Positions 25,818 to 35,022 of a stretch of DNA of 64,000 nt are shown here, piece by piece. Position numbers and translations under genes: made by a program. The notes beneath the pieces were generated by a model. It saw only the letters and a list, made by a program, of their open reading frames with translations, had not been told where the DNA came from and made no database searches. How positions within the stretch are numbered: position 1 is the first letter of the stretch; the number at the start of each line of letters is the position of its first letter. Where the stretch lies: positions 20,285 to 84,284 of the forward strand of contig FR884114.1 of NCBI GenBank assembly GCA_000435975.1, given 5' to 3'. The DNA is from Oscillibacter sp. CAG:241 (GTDB lineage Bacteria; Bacillota; Clostridia; Oscillospirales; Oscillospiraceae).

Positions 25818-26822
25818 CTACCACCCAATATCCATTCCTAACTGTTCCATTGCCGACTCCATAGAGAGAACTTTCATCCGCTTGGCGTCAAACACCGAAA
25901 AGGAGAGAAGCTCCCCATTCTCGTCGCAGGCAATGGAATTTTCCGATAAAACCGCAGCGTCAAGCTCCTGAATTCCGGCGTACACATTGCCCTCGTTATC
26001 CATAAGATACGGAAAAGAAGGTGTGACCTCGCATCCGTTCATCATAAGCCGCGTTCCTTCCGGCAGCTCCATCAGCAGTTTTTCCTTATCCCTGCCGGCA
26101 GGCTCCATATCGAACAGTGTCTGCTGTCCGAAATAGGAGCCGGCATATAGCTTTCGCTTCATATAAGGATACTTGCCGGTTTCCGTCTGCACCATCTGCT
26201 TGATGCGCCCGACATTGTTCTGCATGGCAGACCAGTCGATCACTTCGTGCAATCGGTGCTCATTGTAGTAACCGGCGCTGAGGTTTACCGCCGCCGTTTT
26301 AAGATACGGCGCAACAACGGAGATGTCGCTGAAGGAGCCCATCGCCTCACGGAAACCAAAGGAGCAGACAAATTCGGAAAACTCCGGGTTGTCGCAGTTG
26401 TAGAACACCGCGTCGTTGTTCCCTCGGCGGTCCATCTCTACAATGTAATTCACATTGATTTGGATTCCGCTCCGTTCAAACGCCGTGGCTCCTTGTCCGC
26501 CGGTCTCCTCATCCTCGCAGAACAGCACATGGCAGCGTACTTCGCTGATGATTTGCAAGATCATATATACGCCGCACCGGTCGTCGCCGCCGATCCCTTG
26601 CGGGGACATGATGTAGCGCCCGTCTTCGGATCGGCAGATGATGTGCGGCGGTTCATTATGTACGGTGTCCAAATGGGCAACCAACAGCACCGGCACTGTG
26701 CCCTCAGCATAGAGGAAGCCTTTCTTTTTGACTGTTTCATAGCCAAGCTTCTTCAGGTGACCGGCCAGATAATGCTTCAGGTCCTTTTGCCGCATACGGA
26801 GAATATCATCAAATCGGATCAT
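25818..26822 (-). CDS. M28/M42-like metallopeptidase carried by the element
   Basis: 334 residues from the ATG at 26822, which overlaps the upstream stop (ATGA). It shows the aminopeptidase pattern: LLVAHLDTVHN (about 47-57, zinc His and Asp), GIGGDDRCGVYM (about 76-87), CEDEETGGQGA (catalytic and metal Glu, about 104-114) and a later EMDRRG. The C-terminal third (EGTRLMMNGCEVTPSFPYLMDNE and on) is an added beta-rich domain. Family members cleave N-terminal residues from peptides, and a role in conjugation is unknown. Confidence 0.7.
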   Translation of the reverse strand: MIRFDDILRMRQKDLKHYLAGHLKKLGYETVKKKGFLYAEGTVPVLLVAHLDTVHNEPPHIICRSEDGRYIMSPQGIGGDDRCGVYMILQIISEVRCHVLFCEDEETGGQGATAFERSGIQINVNYIVEMDRRGNNDAVFYNCDNPEFSEFVCSFGFREAMGSFSDISVVAPYLKTAAVNLSAGYYNEHRLHEVIDWSAMQNNVGRIKQMVQTETGKYPYMKRKLYAGSYFGQQTLFDMEPAGRDKEKLLMELPEGTRLMMNGCEVTPSFPYLMDNEGNVYAGIQELDAAVLSENSIACDENGELLSFSVFDAKRMKVLSMESAMEQLGMDIGW

Positions 26823-28162
26823 CTCGCACCGCCTTCCGCAACTGTGATCGAAGTCCTGTGGCAGAACGCATTGCCGATAATGCGGCAGATACTGCAAACG
26901 CTGCAGGCCGCACACGGCTCAAGCGATGCCCGGTAACAGGACTCGCATATCTCTACCAATCGACCTCCGCGGTCATAAGCCGGATACATCGTTCCGTGGA
27001 TCATCTCACCGCACGAGCCGCAGATATGCAGGCACGCATGGCAATGATAGGTTCCTTCCACATATCTTGCATTTTGCTTGGGGACAGTGTTGCCGCAATC
27101 CATGCAGACAACGGTATCCTCACATCGGCATTTCAAATGACCCGAATGGTATGCTTGACCGCAGCAAACACAGAATGACGGTCCTCCGATGACGAAATGA
27201 CTGGGTGCGGCAGCGGTTTTTAGCATTGACAGGTTCCCGTAGTAATTATAGTCGGGATATTGCCGGCTGCCTTCCCCGCTGGTGCAGCACTCCTTCACAT
27301 CCTCACGCTTCTTTTTCAGCACCCAGCGATTCGGCACGCCGAGGCAGGCCGCGATCGCTTTCTGCACGATGCTGCGGTACAGATCCATCTGCTCCGACAG
27401 ATCGCTCGGATAGAGCCTTGATTGAAACAGCGTTTGATCCTTGTAGAAAAACATCTGCCGTGACCGTCTCGGCGCACGGTAATAATGATCTTTTACTTCC
27501 GGGTCAACCGTGAAGAAAATCATACTTACATCGTCTGTCATATAGGACAGCGCTCCGGCCTGATAGCTGCCGCTTTCGAGATTGTGGCAGGAAGTCCAGG
27601 TGTTGTCCTTGTTGGACATTTCAAGAAAATCACACGGGTGCAGAGATAACAGCGCCGTTTTGAGCATTTGCAAAGGATTCAGAGAATCGGAAAGCTGGGC
27701 AAATACCGCATTATAATGCTCATGCCCGTCCACACCGAAACTGCGGCACAGTTTGCCGATGATCCGGCTGGTTTTCTGTCCCTCAGCGCATTTTATACCG
27801 CCACGGGTACGGATGATCTCCAGCGTTTGCTCGGACAGCGTGCTGCTGTACTCGTTGACAGCGGCACGCAGAGCAATGCGGAAATCCTCCAAACGCTGTT
27901 CTTCATTGATCTGCTCGGCGGCAAGATCCTCCATAGTAAAAGCAATCTCGTCCACGACATCACGCTGAATACCGCGCCCCTCGTCAAAGGAAAACACGAT
28001 TGCCTTTGCGTCCTCATCCCAATTCGGATGGCGGCGCAGCAATTCGAGCAAGCCTGCTTTTTCTTGTGCCCATAAGTTCAGATTTGTCATAACGCCGGTT
28101 TCGCCAAAGGATTTTTCATACTTATACATGACCTCGTAAAAGGCCTTTTTTAATTCTTCCAT
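26819..28162 (-). CDS. Cysteine-rich zinc-ribbon element protein of unknown function
   Basis: 447 residues from the ATG at 28162, placed 9 bases after AAGGA. The first 300 residues are helical and polar. The last 130 are packed with CxxC pairs (FCVCCGQAYH, CRCED, CMDCGN, CHACLHICGSCGE, CESCYR, CAACSVCSICR), which suggests four or five zinc ribbons. A nucleic-acid or protein-docking role is plausible. No known family was recognised. It is coupled by a 4-base overlap to the peptidase gene. Confidence 0.6.
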   Translation of the reverse strand: MEELKKAFYEVMYKYEKSFGETGVMTNLNLWAQEKAGLLELLRRHPNWDEDAKAIVFSFDEGRGIQRDVVDEIAFTMEDLAAEQINEEQRLEDFRIALRAAVNEYSSTLSEQTLEIIRTRGGIKCAEGQKTSRIIGKLCRSFGVDGHEHYNAVFAQLSDSLNPLQMLKTALLSLHPCDFLEMSNKDNTWTSCHNLESGSYQAGALSYMTDDVSMIFFTVDPEVKDHYYRAPRRSRQMFFYKDQTLFQSRLYPSDLSEQMDLYRSIVQKAIAACLGVPNRWVLKKKREDVKECCTSGEGSRQYPDYNYYGNLSMLKTAAAPSHFVIGGPSFCVCCGQAYHSGHLKCRCEDTVVCMDCGNTVPKQNARYVEGTYHCHACLHICGSCGEMIHGTMYPAYDRGGRLVEICESCYRASLEPCAACSVCSICRIIGNAFCHRTSITVAEGGAR

Positions 28163-28178
28163 TCGTTTCAGTCCTTTC

Positions 28179-28352
28179 CTAAATAGTATTTGCTTCAAAT
28201 TCAACGCCGATAAAATCATCGGCAGTCAGAATATGCTTGCCGCTGTACCATTCGTCGCCGACGATCTGCTCAGCGGCCTCTTTGCTTTCTGCCGTCACAT
28301 CGACCGTTCGTTTCAGCGCTTCGGTTATGGTGACCCTATATTTCTTTGCCAT
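28179..28352 (-). CDS. DpnD/PcfM-family small protein
   Basis: 57 residues from the ATG at 28352, with GGAGG 7 bases ahead. The sequence (YRVTITEALKRTVDVTAESKEAAEQIV ... ADDFIGVEFEA) matches the DpnD/PcfM C-terminal domain found in conjugative plasmids such as pCF10 and in DpnII restriction loci. Function is unknown. It lies next to pcfJ/pcfK-type genes, as in related elements. Confidence 0.75.
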   Translation of the reverse strand: MAKKYRVTITEALKRTVDVTAESKEAAEQIVGDEWYSGKHILTADDFIGVEFEANTI

Positions 28353-28421
28353 AGCATTTCCTCCGATCCGACAAGGGCGGAGAAGAAAAACTTCCTCTCC
28401 GCCCGTCATTCTATTGATTAT

Positions 28422-30437
28422 TTATTCTCCGATCATACGGAAAAACTCTGCCGGCGACAGTACGGCAACGCCGAGCGCTTGCGCCTTGACGAGCTTACTG
28501 CCGGCATTTTCGCCGCAGATCAGGTAGTCGGTATTCTTGGATACGGAGCTTCCGGCTTTCGCACCCAAAGAATATATCTTCGCATTGATGCCGTCACGGG
28601 TGTACGGCTCGACCTTGCCCGTAACCACGAGCGTTTTCCCCACAAAGGGGTTGTCCTGTACGACGAACATAGCGGTTTCTTTCTTTTCAATGTTTACCAT
28701 AGGCTTTAATTCCTCCCATAAAATGCGGTTTTCTTCAACTGAAAACCATTCGTGAATGTTGTTATGCAGCGTTTCTCCGAAATCGGGAAGCTGCGTAAAA
28801 TCATAGCCGGAATCGACCGCTACCTCAAAGGCACGGAGACTCTGATCGAAGCATCGACCGAGCGCAGCGCTGGCTGTGTTGCCGATCATCGGAATATCCA
28901 TTGCGATAAGATAGCGTTCAAATGTGGTATTGCGGCTTTTTTGAATCGCATCCCACAACCGCTGCCAGGACCTTTCTCCGAAACCGTCCATACGGATGAT
29001 CTCGTCCCGGTGATTATCCAGCCGGTAAATATCCGTAAAATCCTGAAGCCAGCCACGGGCAATGAATTGCTCCAGCGTCGCCTCTGACAGTCCATCAATG
29101 TCCATCGCTTTCTTTCCGACGAAGTGAACGAATTTCCTCAGATTCTGCGATGCACAATTCGGATTGTGGCAGAACAGTGTTTTCGTCAGCTTCAGTTCGC
29201 CGTCGATCCGCTTCTGCGTGGTATGGATCATCGTCTGATACCCACAGCAGGGGCAGAGAGACGGAACCAGCACTTCCATTGAAAAATCTCCACGGTCAAG
29301 GTTTTCTTCGACCTGAGGGATGATCATGTTCCGCTTACTCACCAGAATGCGGTTGCCAGGCATCAACTCAAGCCCCTCAATAAAAGAGAGGTTGTGCAGC
29401 GTTGCACGGGACACCTCGCATCCGTCGATCTCTACCGTGTCAAAAACAGCTACCGGAGAGATCTCACCGGAACGGGTCGGCGTCCACTCAATGTGGTCGA
29501 GCCTTGTTTCAAAGAGCTCGTCTTCAAACTTAAAGGCAATACCGTCCTTGAAATGGTGCCCTGTCCGTCCGCAGGTGCGGGAGTAGGAAATGGAGTCATA
29601 GGTCATGACCAGTCCGTCGATCGGCAGATCATCCTCGGCCGCTTTGTCCCGCAGCACCTTAATGTGCAGATCCATCATATCGTTATTTGCCGTTGTGAAC
29701 TGAAGAGAGCGCACTCTGTCGAAGCCGAATTCAGTGAGCTTTGCCAGCTTCATGCGTTTGCTGTCCGTCTCGGCCTCGATCTCCGGCAGTCCCTCTATGA
29801 CCGCAAAGGGTAAAAAGTGGACGCACCGCTTGGCGCATACCGCAGAATTGTAAGCACGGACGGAGCCGGCGGCAAGATTGCGGCTGTTTCGGTACGGCTT
29901 TCCCGTACTGTCAACCAGCTTTTGGCGCAGCCGTTCAAAGTCGCTACAGTGAATAAAACTCTCACCGGCAACGACCAGTCTTTCCTTGTACGGGATCTGC
30001 ACCGGTATTCCTTCGATGGCTTCGGCGTTGTGGGTAATATCCTCACCGATGTCGCCGTTGCCCCGGGTAGAGAGCCGTTGCAGAAGGCCGCCCTCATAAA
30101 TGATCTCGGTCGTCAGTCCGTCCAGTTTCAGTGAGAAATCCACTGTGCGGCCGTCCTGAAATGCAAGCAGCTCGCTTATCAGCTTTGTCTTATCCAGCGA
30201 TAACAGCGGAATATCGTGCTTTGCCTGCGGCAGCCTCGACACAACGGGGTAGCCCACGGTCTGCGTCGGTGAATTGGACATCACCACGCCGGTTTCTTTC
30301 TCCAGTTCAGTCAGCTCATCAAAGAGCCGGTCATATACAGCGTCCGATACTGACGGAGCATTCCGGTTGTAATACTCGTCCCGGTATGTATTGAGCCGGG
30401 CGGTCAGTTCACGCTGCCGTATCAATCTTTCTTTCAC
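28422..30437 (-). CDS. ligA: NAD-dependent DNA ligase, element-borne copy
   Basis: 671 residues with the full LigA layout: Ia domain, adenylation site KLDG (Lys about 104), OB fold, four-cysteine zinc finger (CPCC ... CHNPNC, about 393-420), helix-hairpin-helix repeats and C-terminal BRCT domain (VGKTLVVTGKVEPYTRD). It seals nicks using NAD. Cells already carry ligA, so this copy probably serves replication or repair of the transferring single strand. It sits between pcfJ and the DpnD/PcfM gene. Confidence 0.93.
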   Translation of the reverse strand: MKERLIRQRELTARLNTYRDEYYNRNAPSVSDAVYDRLFDELTELEKETGVVMSNSPTQTVGYPVVSRLPQAKHDIPLLSLDKTKLISELLAFQDGRTVDFSLKLDGLTTEIIYEGGLLQRLSTRGNGDIGEDITHNAEAIEGIPVQIPYKERLVVAGESFIHCSDFERLRQKLVDSTGKPYRNSRNLAAGSVRAYNSAVCAKRCVHFLPFAVIEGLPEIEAETDSKRMKLAKLTEFGFDRVRSLQFTTANNDMMDLHIKVLRDKAAEDDLPIDGLVMTYDSISYSRTCGRTGHHFKDGIAFKFEDELFETRLDHIEWTPTRSGEISPVAVFDTVEIDGCEVSRATLHNLSFIEGLELMPGNRILVSKRNMIIPQVEENLDRGDFSMEVLVPSLCPCCGYQTMIHTTQKRIDGELKLTKTLFCHNPNCASQNLRKFVHFVGKKAMDIDGLSEATLEQFIARGWLQDFTDIYRLDNHRDEIIRMDGFGERSWQRLWDAIQKSRNTTFERYLIAMDIPMIGNTASAALGRCFDQSLRAFEVAVDSGYDFTQLPDFGETLHNNIHEWFSVEENRILWEELKPMVNIEKKETAMFVVQDNPFVGKTLVVTGKVEPYTRDGINAKIYSLGAKAGSSVSKNTDYLICGENAGSKLVKAQALGVAVLSPAEFFRMIGE

Positions 30438-30456
30438 TCTGTATCATCCTTTCTCG

Positions 30457-32469
30457 TTATGCTGCCCGTTCAAGAGCAGGTGCGTATAGCACATTTTCTT
30501 TCCAGCTTTCGATAAACCTCTTCACCTTGGGCGGCGGGATAACGTTGTTCTGGATCCTTGCCTGAATGACATCCCCATGCTTCACCTCTACCGTACAATA
30601 CGGCTTTTTCGGTGCGGACGCTTTTCGGATGAAAAGGATCGTGGTATTGTTTTTTACCACATCTTTCACATAGCGTCCGACACAGTGGTGCAGTTTATCG
30701 CCCTCCCGTGTGATCTCTTTTGCGGAATGCGGAGGAATAACGACAAACCCCATTTGGGTGTATCCGTAACGGTGCTGCAATCCCTCAAACATTTTAGCAA
30801 TTCTCCGATCATACGCCTGCGACACATCATTCCGGGACATATCATTTACCCGGTCATGCTCCGCCTTCAAATCATTCGGAAACAGGACAAAGCTGCTTTT
30901 CATATCGTGCTCCAATAGTTCGCACATACAAAGGTAATCCTTATAGTCGGACATCATCTCACGCATGGAATAATAACCGGGGGCGTAATAAGAGGTCTTT
31001 CGGTGTGTGGCAAACTGTTCCGTAGCATACCGCATCAGCTTATGGGGCGTCATATAGCGCAAGGGAACCGTAATATACGCTTCCTCTCCGATGTCGTTTT
31101 TGCTGCACCATTTCATCAGTTCCAGATCCGGTCGGATATTATCCCGCAGAAATGCTTTGATCATCGTAAGCTGGTCCGGCCCGGGGTCGATCGTCTGCAA
31201 AAGCGGTATATATTTTTTACCGACGCCCAAAACCTCTGTTACGGTTTTGCCCTTGCTGTTGAGCACGCTGTCGTCATAGAAACGAGCCCCGCCCGTATCG
31301 CCGTAAGCAACATAGGTTGCGAGACGATAGAGCTTCAGCTTTACCAAATACTCCAGCATAGGATAGCGTAAATACTTCTGCAGATACTGCCCGGCATACA
31401 AAGGCGTGGGATCTCCTGCATAATATTCCTTCAATGCGGAATACTGCCACGGCGTTCCTTTCAGTTCACTGTCCAGATTCCGATGATAGAGATAACCGCA
31501 GCAGTCTGCCTCAAAATTGTAGTACCACCGGCTGAATACCGGCCTGTCACCCGGATGCCACGGTGTAATGCGATCCCGGGAATAACCGTAATAGTAGCTT
31601 TCACTGGCTATGATCTTGCTGCCGTCCCATTGAAGAAACAACCGTGCGTTTTCATAAACATGAAACTCCGGCGTGTCGCTTTTCGGATAACGGCGGTAGG
31701 CTTTTACGAAACGAATGATCATTTCGTTGCTACCCAGCCGCTGAATAACCTGTGCAGTAGAACGGTCAACTATATATCCGCGGCGCCCACGGCTCTTAAA
31801 GGTGATTTTCCTCTTGCAGTGTGGGCAAATGCCTTCGCCGTTGTGCTTGGCTTCAGCGACCGATACATTATGCTTGCAGGCAGTACAGTATGCGTTTTTC
31901 GGCGCTTTTCCCTTGGCATAATCATAGAAGATATAATGCGGCAGGGTTTCTCTGTGCATAAAGCCTTTGATGTCCCTGGGTAATGCGCCTACCGGTTTCA
32001 TCCGCTCGATGATCCTGCGCTGCTTTTTCAGTTCATTTTCCCTTTGTTTTTTCCGCAATAAATCCAACTGAAGCAGGCAGAGGCTTTCAAATCCTTTTTG
32101 CTTTTCGGACTGACAATATCTCGTGACCCGTCTCTCGTCGGCCTGGGAATAGAAAGAGCATTTATCCCTGAAAAAGTAATCCTTTCCGAGATTCTCAAAC
32201 ATAGACTGCTGCCAGCGTGTGCCTTTATCATCGGTGCATAAGGTGATATAGCCGCCTTTCTGCTGAAACATTGTCCAGCGAGGGTTATGATTTCCGGCCA
32301 GCACACTTTCCTTTGCGTAGATATACAGTACCAGCGTGCGCTGATGGTCGATATTTTTGATCGCCGTGCGCACCACATACTTCACCTGATCGGCACAGAA
32401 GATGCCGTTTTTCGGGTTAGGGCTGCTGCTCGGCATTGCAAATTTACGCAAGACTCTTTTATTCATCAT
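30457..32469 (-). CDS. pcfJ: PcfJ-like conjugation protein
   Basis: 670 residues. Two CxxC pairs (YCTACKHN, CPHCKRKITFKSRGRRG, about 195-225) form a zinc ribbon. The C-terminal block ITREGDKLHHCVGRYVKDV with RKASAPKKPYCTVEV (about 600-650) is the PcfJ signature. PcfJ was named in the Enterococcus plasmid pCF10 transfer region, and its exact task is unclear. It starts within the last bases of the pcfK gene (ATGA overlap), so the two are coupled. Confidence 0.85.
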   Translation of the reverse strand: MMNKRVLRKFAMPSSSPNPKNGIFCADQVKYVVRTAIKNIDHQRTLVLYIYAKESVLAGNHNPRWTMFQQKGGYITLCTDDKGTRWQQSMFENLGKDYFFRDKCSFYSQADERRVTRYCQSEKQKGFESLCLLQLDLLRKKQRENELKKQRRIIERMKPVGALPRDIKGFMHRETLPHYIFYDYAKGKAPKNAYCTACKHNVSVAEAKHNGEGICPHCKRKITFKSRGRRGYIVDRSTAQVIQRLGSNEMIIRFVKAYRRYPKSDTPEFHVYENARLFLQWDGSKIIASESYYYGYSRDRITPWHPGDRPVFSRWYYNFEADCCGYLYHRNLDSELKGTPWQYSALKEYYAGDPTPLYAGQYLQKYLRYPMLEYLVKLKLYRLATYVAYGDTGGARFYDDSVLNSKGKTVTEVLGVGKKYIPLLQTIDPGPDQLTMIKAFLRDNIRPDLELMKWCSKNDIGEEAYITVPLRYMTPHKLMRYATEQFATHRKTSYYAPGYYSMREMMSDYKDYLCMCELLEHDMKSSFVLFPNDLKAEHDRVNDMSRNDVSQAYDRRIAKMFEGLQHRYGYTQMGFVVIPPHSAKEITREGDKLHHCVGRYVKDVVKNNTTILFIRKASAPKKPYCTVEVKHGDVIQARIQNNVIPPPKVKRFIESWKENVLYAPALERAA

Positions 32470-33221
32470 GCGCCCACCTCAAACAAATTCATCTGCGTGC
32501 TATCGTTCGGGAGTTCCTCTGCCGGCGGCTCCTTTTGGGGGACCGGCTTTTTCTTGTCGGCCTTCTTTTTGGATTTCGGAGCAGGCTTTCCGGGATAGGG
32601 CTTCGGAACGAATTTTTCCTCCTTTTCCTTGTCTTCCTCTGCGTCCATATCCATAAAGTATTCTTCGGCCCAGAGATAGCACATATCATCCGGCACATCA
32701 CAGCCATAACTGCCTGCAATCGGCTGCTCATCGTTGTCCTTCATTTCCTGCTCGGCAAATTCCTTGGCCTTGCGGGTAATGTAACGGAAACAACGGATCA
32801 TGTTCTTGCGGGGGTGCATGACCTGCCGGGCAAACTCCGGTTCGCTGAGGCACTTCGTCTGGATGTGCTCGGTCACGCATTGCTTCATATTGCGGCGGGT
32901 CAGACGCTCGGCATCATCCCCGACACGCTTCATTGAAGCCATCATGACCTCATCATCGCCCATAGCCACAGCGTTTTCCCAAGCAGCTTGTTCAGCTTCG
33001 GCTTTTTCACGCTGTTTTTGCTCCCATTCGGCTTTGCGCTTGGCTTCGGCCTCCTCGTGAGCACGGCGCGTTTCGTCCTCGGCCGCAGTATCCTGCATTC
33101 GCTGAAGCACTTCCTGTGCGGCCGCTGCCTCCGCCTGCTGTCGCTCATCATCTCGTTGTTCTGCAACAGCAGCCAGGTCGGCGCCTTTCTGCAGTTCCGT
33201 ATTGTTGGTATCAACACTCAT
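32466..33221 (-). CDS. PcfK-like protein (family that includes anti-CRISPR AcrIIA9)
   Basis: 251 residues. The N-terminal third is an Ala/Glu/Lys-rich coiled coil (residues 15-95). The central part (ERLTRRNMKQCVTEHIQTKC ... HPRKNMIRCFRYITRKAKEFAEQEM, about 108-160) is the PcfK domain. The tail is rich in Lys and Pro and ends in a short LFEVGA. Some PcfK-family members inhibit Cas9 (AcrIIA9), and databases extend that name to the family. Inhibition by this protein is not shown. Its order with pcfJ matches other conjugative elements. Confidence 0.78.
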   Translation of the reverse strand: MSVDTNNTELQKGADLAAVAEQRDDERQQAEAAAAQEVLQRMQDTAAEDETRRAHEEAEAKRKAEWEQKQREKAEAEQAAWENAVAMGDDEVMMASMKRVGDDAERLTRRNMKQCVTEHIQTKCLSEPEFARQVMHPRKNMIRCFRYITRKAKEFAEQEMKDNDEQPIAGSYGCDVPDDMCYLWAEEYFMDMDAEEDKEKEEKFVPKPYPGKPAPKSKKKADKKKPVPQKEPPAEELPNDSTQMNLFEVGA

Positions 33222-33244
33222 AAAATGTTCCTCCTATAAAAATA

Positions 33245-33278
33245 GGGATACAGCGCAGTTTTACCCACGCTGTATCCC
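33245..33278 (-). terminator. Internal terminator between primase and pcfK genes
   Basis: An 11-bp perfect stem (GGGATACAGCG and its complement). On the minus strand it is followed by TATTTTTATAGG just before the pcfK ribosome site. It probably lowers expression of downstream genes. Confidence 0.7.
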
Positions 33279-33309
33279 ATTCTTGACCTATAGCCGTTTC
33301 CGGCTGTTC

Positions 33310-34986
33310 CTATTTCTTTGCGAGCATCGGAGAAAACTTCACCGGACAAAAACCGTCTGTGTCACGGTAGAAATAACGCCGTCCCGTGTCGTCATACAGT
33401 TCTATCACATCGGATGGGGCGACGCTCCTGCCTCGGTAATCCTTTGGCAAAGCATCACCGAAAAGCTCGGCAATGCGTGTGAGCCGCCCTGTATCACTCG
33501 CCGTTTCCTCACAATGCAGCATACCGTCATGTATCAGCCTGTACTGCGCCGCCGGCGGGTATTCGTGACCTGCTTTTTGCAGTTCCTTTATTCCGACGAA
33601 GGCAAAGGGAATGACCTTGTAAAGACTAACATCCAACTGGTATATCCGAAACCGTTGCTCCTGCCTTTGCGACAGCAACCGATTTTCAAGCTCGTCGGAG
33701 CTTCTGACAAACAAAGAATACTCTTCCTCCGTCAGCCCGAGATATTCGTGCAGCTCACACGCACATTCAGTGCTTTCGTGCCACTGTGCAATATCATCGT
33801 CGATCACTTCAAAGTCACAAAGACCGTACATAAATCTTTGCCTGAAATTCTTCTTGCTATCCTCCTTTGCGTAGGCGTTTCGCTTTAAGGCAAGCTGCCA
33901 GTCGTCCACGCCCTTGTAATTCGGATTCCAGTTGAGTCCACGGCACACCATGCCGTATTTCCTTGCCAATTCGTGCAGCTTCAAGGCGCCCTTGCAGGCA
34001 GCCTCATTCCGGTATTTGTCCATATCCTCCGATTCAATGATCGTATGCGTGCCGTTCTCTGCCAGCTCTTTCAGTAGAAGCTCCAGCTGCGCCATATTGT
34101 TGACGCCGGCCGTAGCGGCAAAGGAACGGTTCATCAGATAATGGGCAATGTCGGATTTCAAAAGCCCTTCCGTCACATAGACAACGCCTGCATTCGGATC
34201 ACCGACAAAATGCGCCGGGCTTCCGGAGGAGGTGCCTTTCGGCTTACCGGCAGACGAAAACCAGATGTATTTGGCCCCGTCCTTTTCCGGCGGATCATCC
34301 TCATTCTTCAGCGGCACATCCAAACGGATCTGAAAGCCGCTGATAAGCCCTTGCCATGTCCGTGCAGGGATCATAATGCCGGCGGTAAAGCTGGAGCTGG
34401 CAATCGTCCACTGACCGTCCTTTTGATAAAATCCCGGCACGCCATCCAGCTGATGCCCGTTTTGCAGAAGCCGGTTTGCCAGTGAACGACACATATAGAA
34501 GGGAGGCATAGTCTTGTAGCCCAACCTCTCGATCTGTTCATCCGGCAAGCCTCTGACCGTTTGCAGATGCGCACGGTGCTCCTTGGATAGCGTCAGCATA
34601 GCAAGAAGTGCGGTATAGGTCTTATGGCGCACGGCAATGTCGGCAGCAGGCGCAGCTTCGACCGGCGTTTCCTTCGGCTTATCCGGGTACTTGACCGCAT
34701 GATCCGAAAGGTTTACTCCGTTGAGCAGCGCATCGCTGATCTCCCGATAGGCAGTGCTCGTGCTGATGCTATGCACCTTTGCATATAAAGCCAGCATACC
34801 GCCGCTTTCATCGCAGTAATTGCACCGCCAGGTATCGGTCTGCGTGTTGATGTGCATTTTCCCTCGCTTGTCATTACAGATGGGACAATCCACATAAAGC
34901 CCTTGCGGGCTCGGCCGCCGTATCCGTAAGTGAAGCAGTTCCGCCACATCCGTTATGTCGAACGAAAAATCATGCGGCTGGCTCAT
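33310..34986 (-). CDS. DNA primase-like protein (CHC2 zinc finger, Toprim)
   Basis: 558 residues from the ATG at 34986, 7 bases after AGGAGG. An N-terminal CPIC ... CNYC zinc finger (about 36-58) has the CHC2 primase layout. A Toprim-like segment VVYVTEGLLKSDIAHYL (about 265-281) carries the catalytic Glu and a following ESEDMDKY with acidic metal residues (about 313). It should lay down primers on the transferred strand or on the circular form. The long C-terminal region is not recognised. Confidence 0.78.
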   Translation of the reverse strand: MSQPHDFSFDITDVAELLHLRIRRPSPQGLYVDCPICNDKRGKMHINTQTDTWRCNYCDESGGMLALYAKVHSISTSTAYREISDALLNGVNLSDHAVKYPDKPKETPVEAAPAADIAVRHKTYTALLAMLTLSKEHRAHLQTVRGLPDEQIERLGYKTMPPFYMCRSLANRLLQNGHQLDGVPGFYQKDGQWTIASSSFTAGIMIPARTWQGLISGFQIRLDVPLKNEDDPPEKDGAKYIWFSSAGKPKGTSSGSPAHFVGDPNAGVVYVTEGLLKSDIAHYLMNRSFAATAGVNNMAQLELLLKELAENGTHTIIESEDMDKYRNEAACKGALKLHELARKYGMVCRGLNWNPNYKGVDDWQLALKRNAYAKEDSKKNFRQRFMYGLCDFEVIDDDIAQWHESTECACELHEYLGLTEEEYSLFVRSSDELENRLLSQRQEQRFRIYQLDVSLYKVIPFAFVGIKELQKAGHEYPPAAQYRLIHDGMLHCEETASDTGRLTRIAELFGDALPKDYRGRSVAPSDVIELYDDTGRRYFYRDTDGFCPVKFSPMLAKK

Positions 34987-35022
34987 GAACAAGCCTCCTT
35001 TCTAAAGAAATATCGGTGAATT

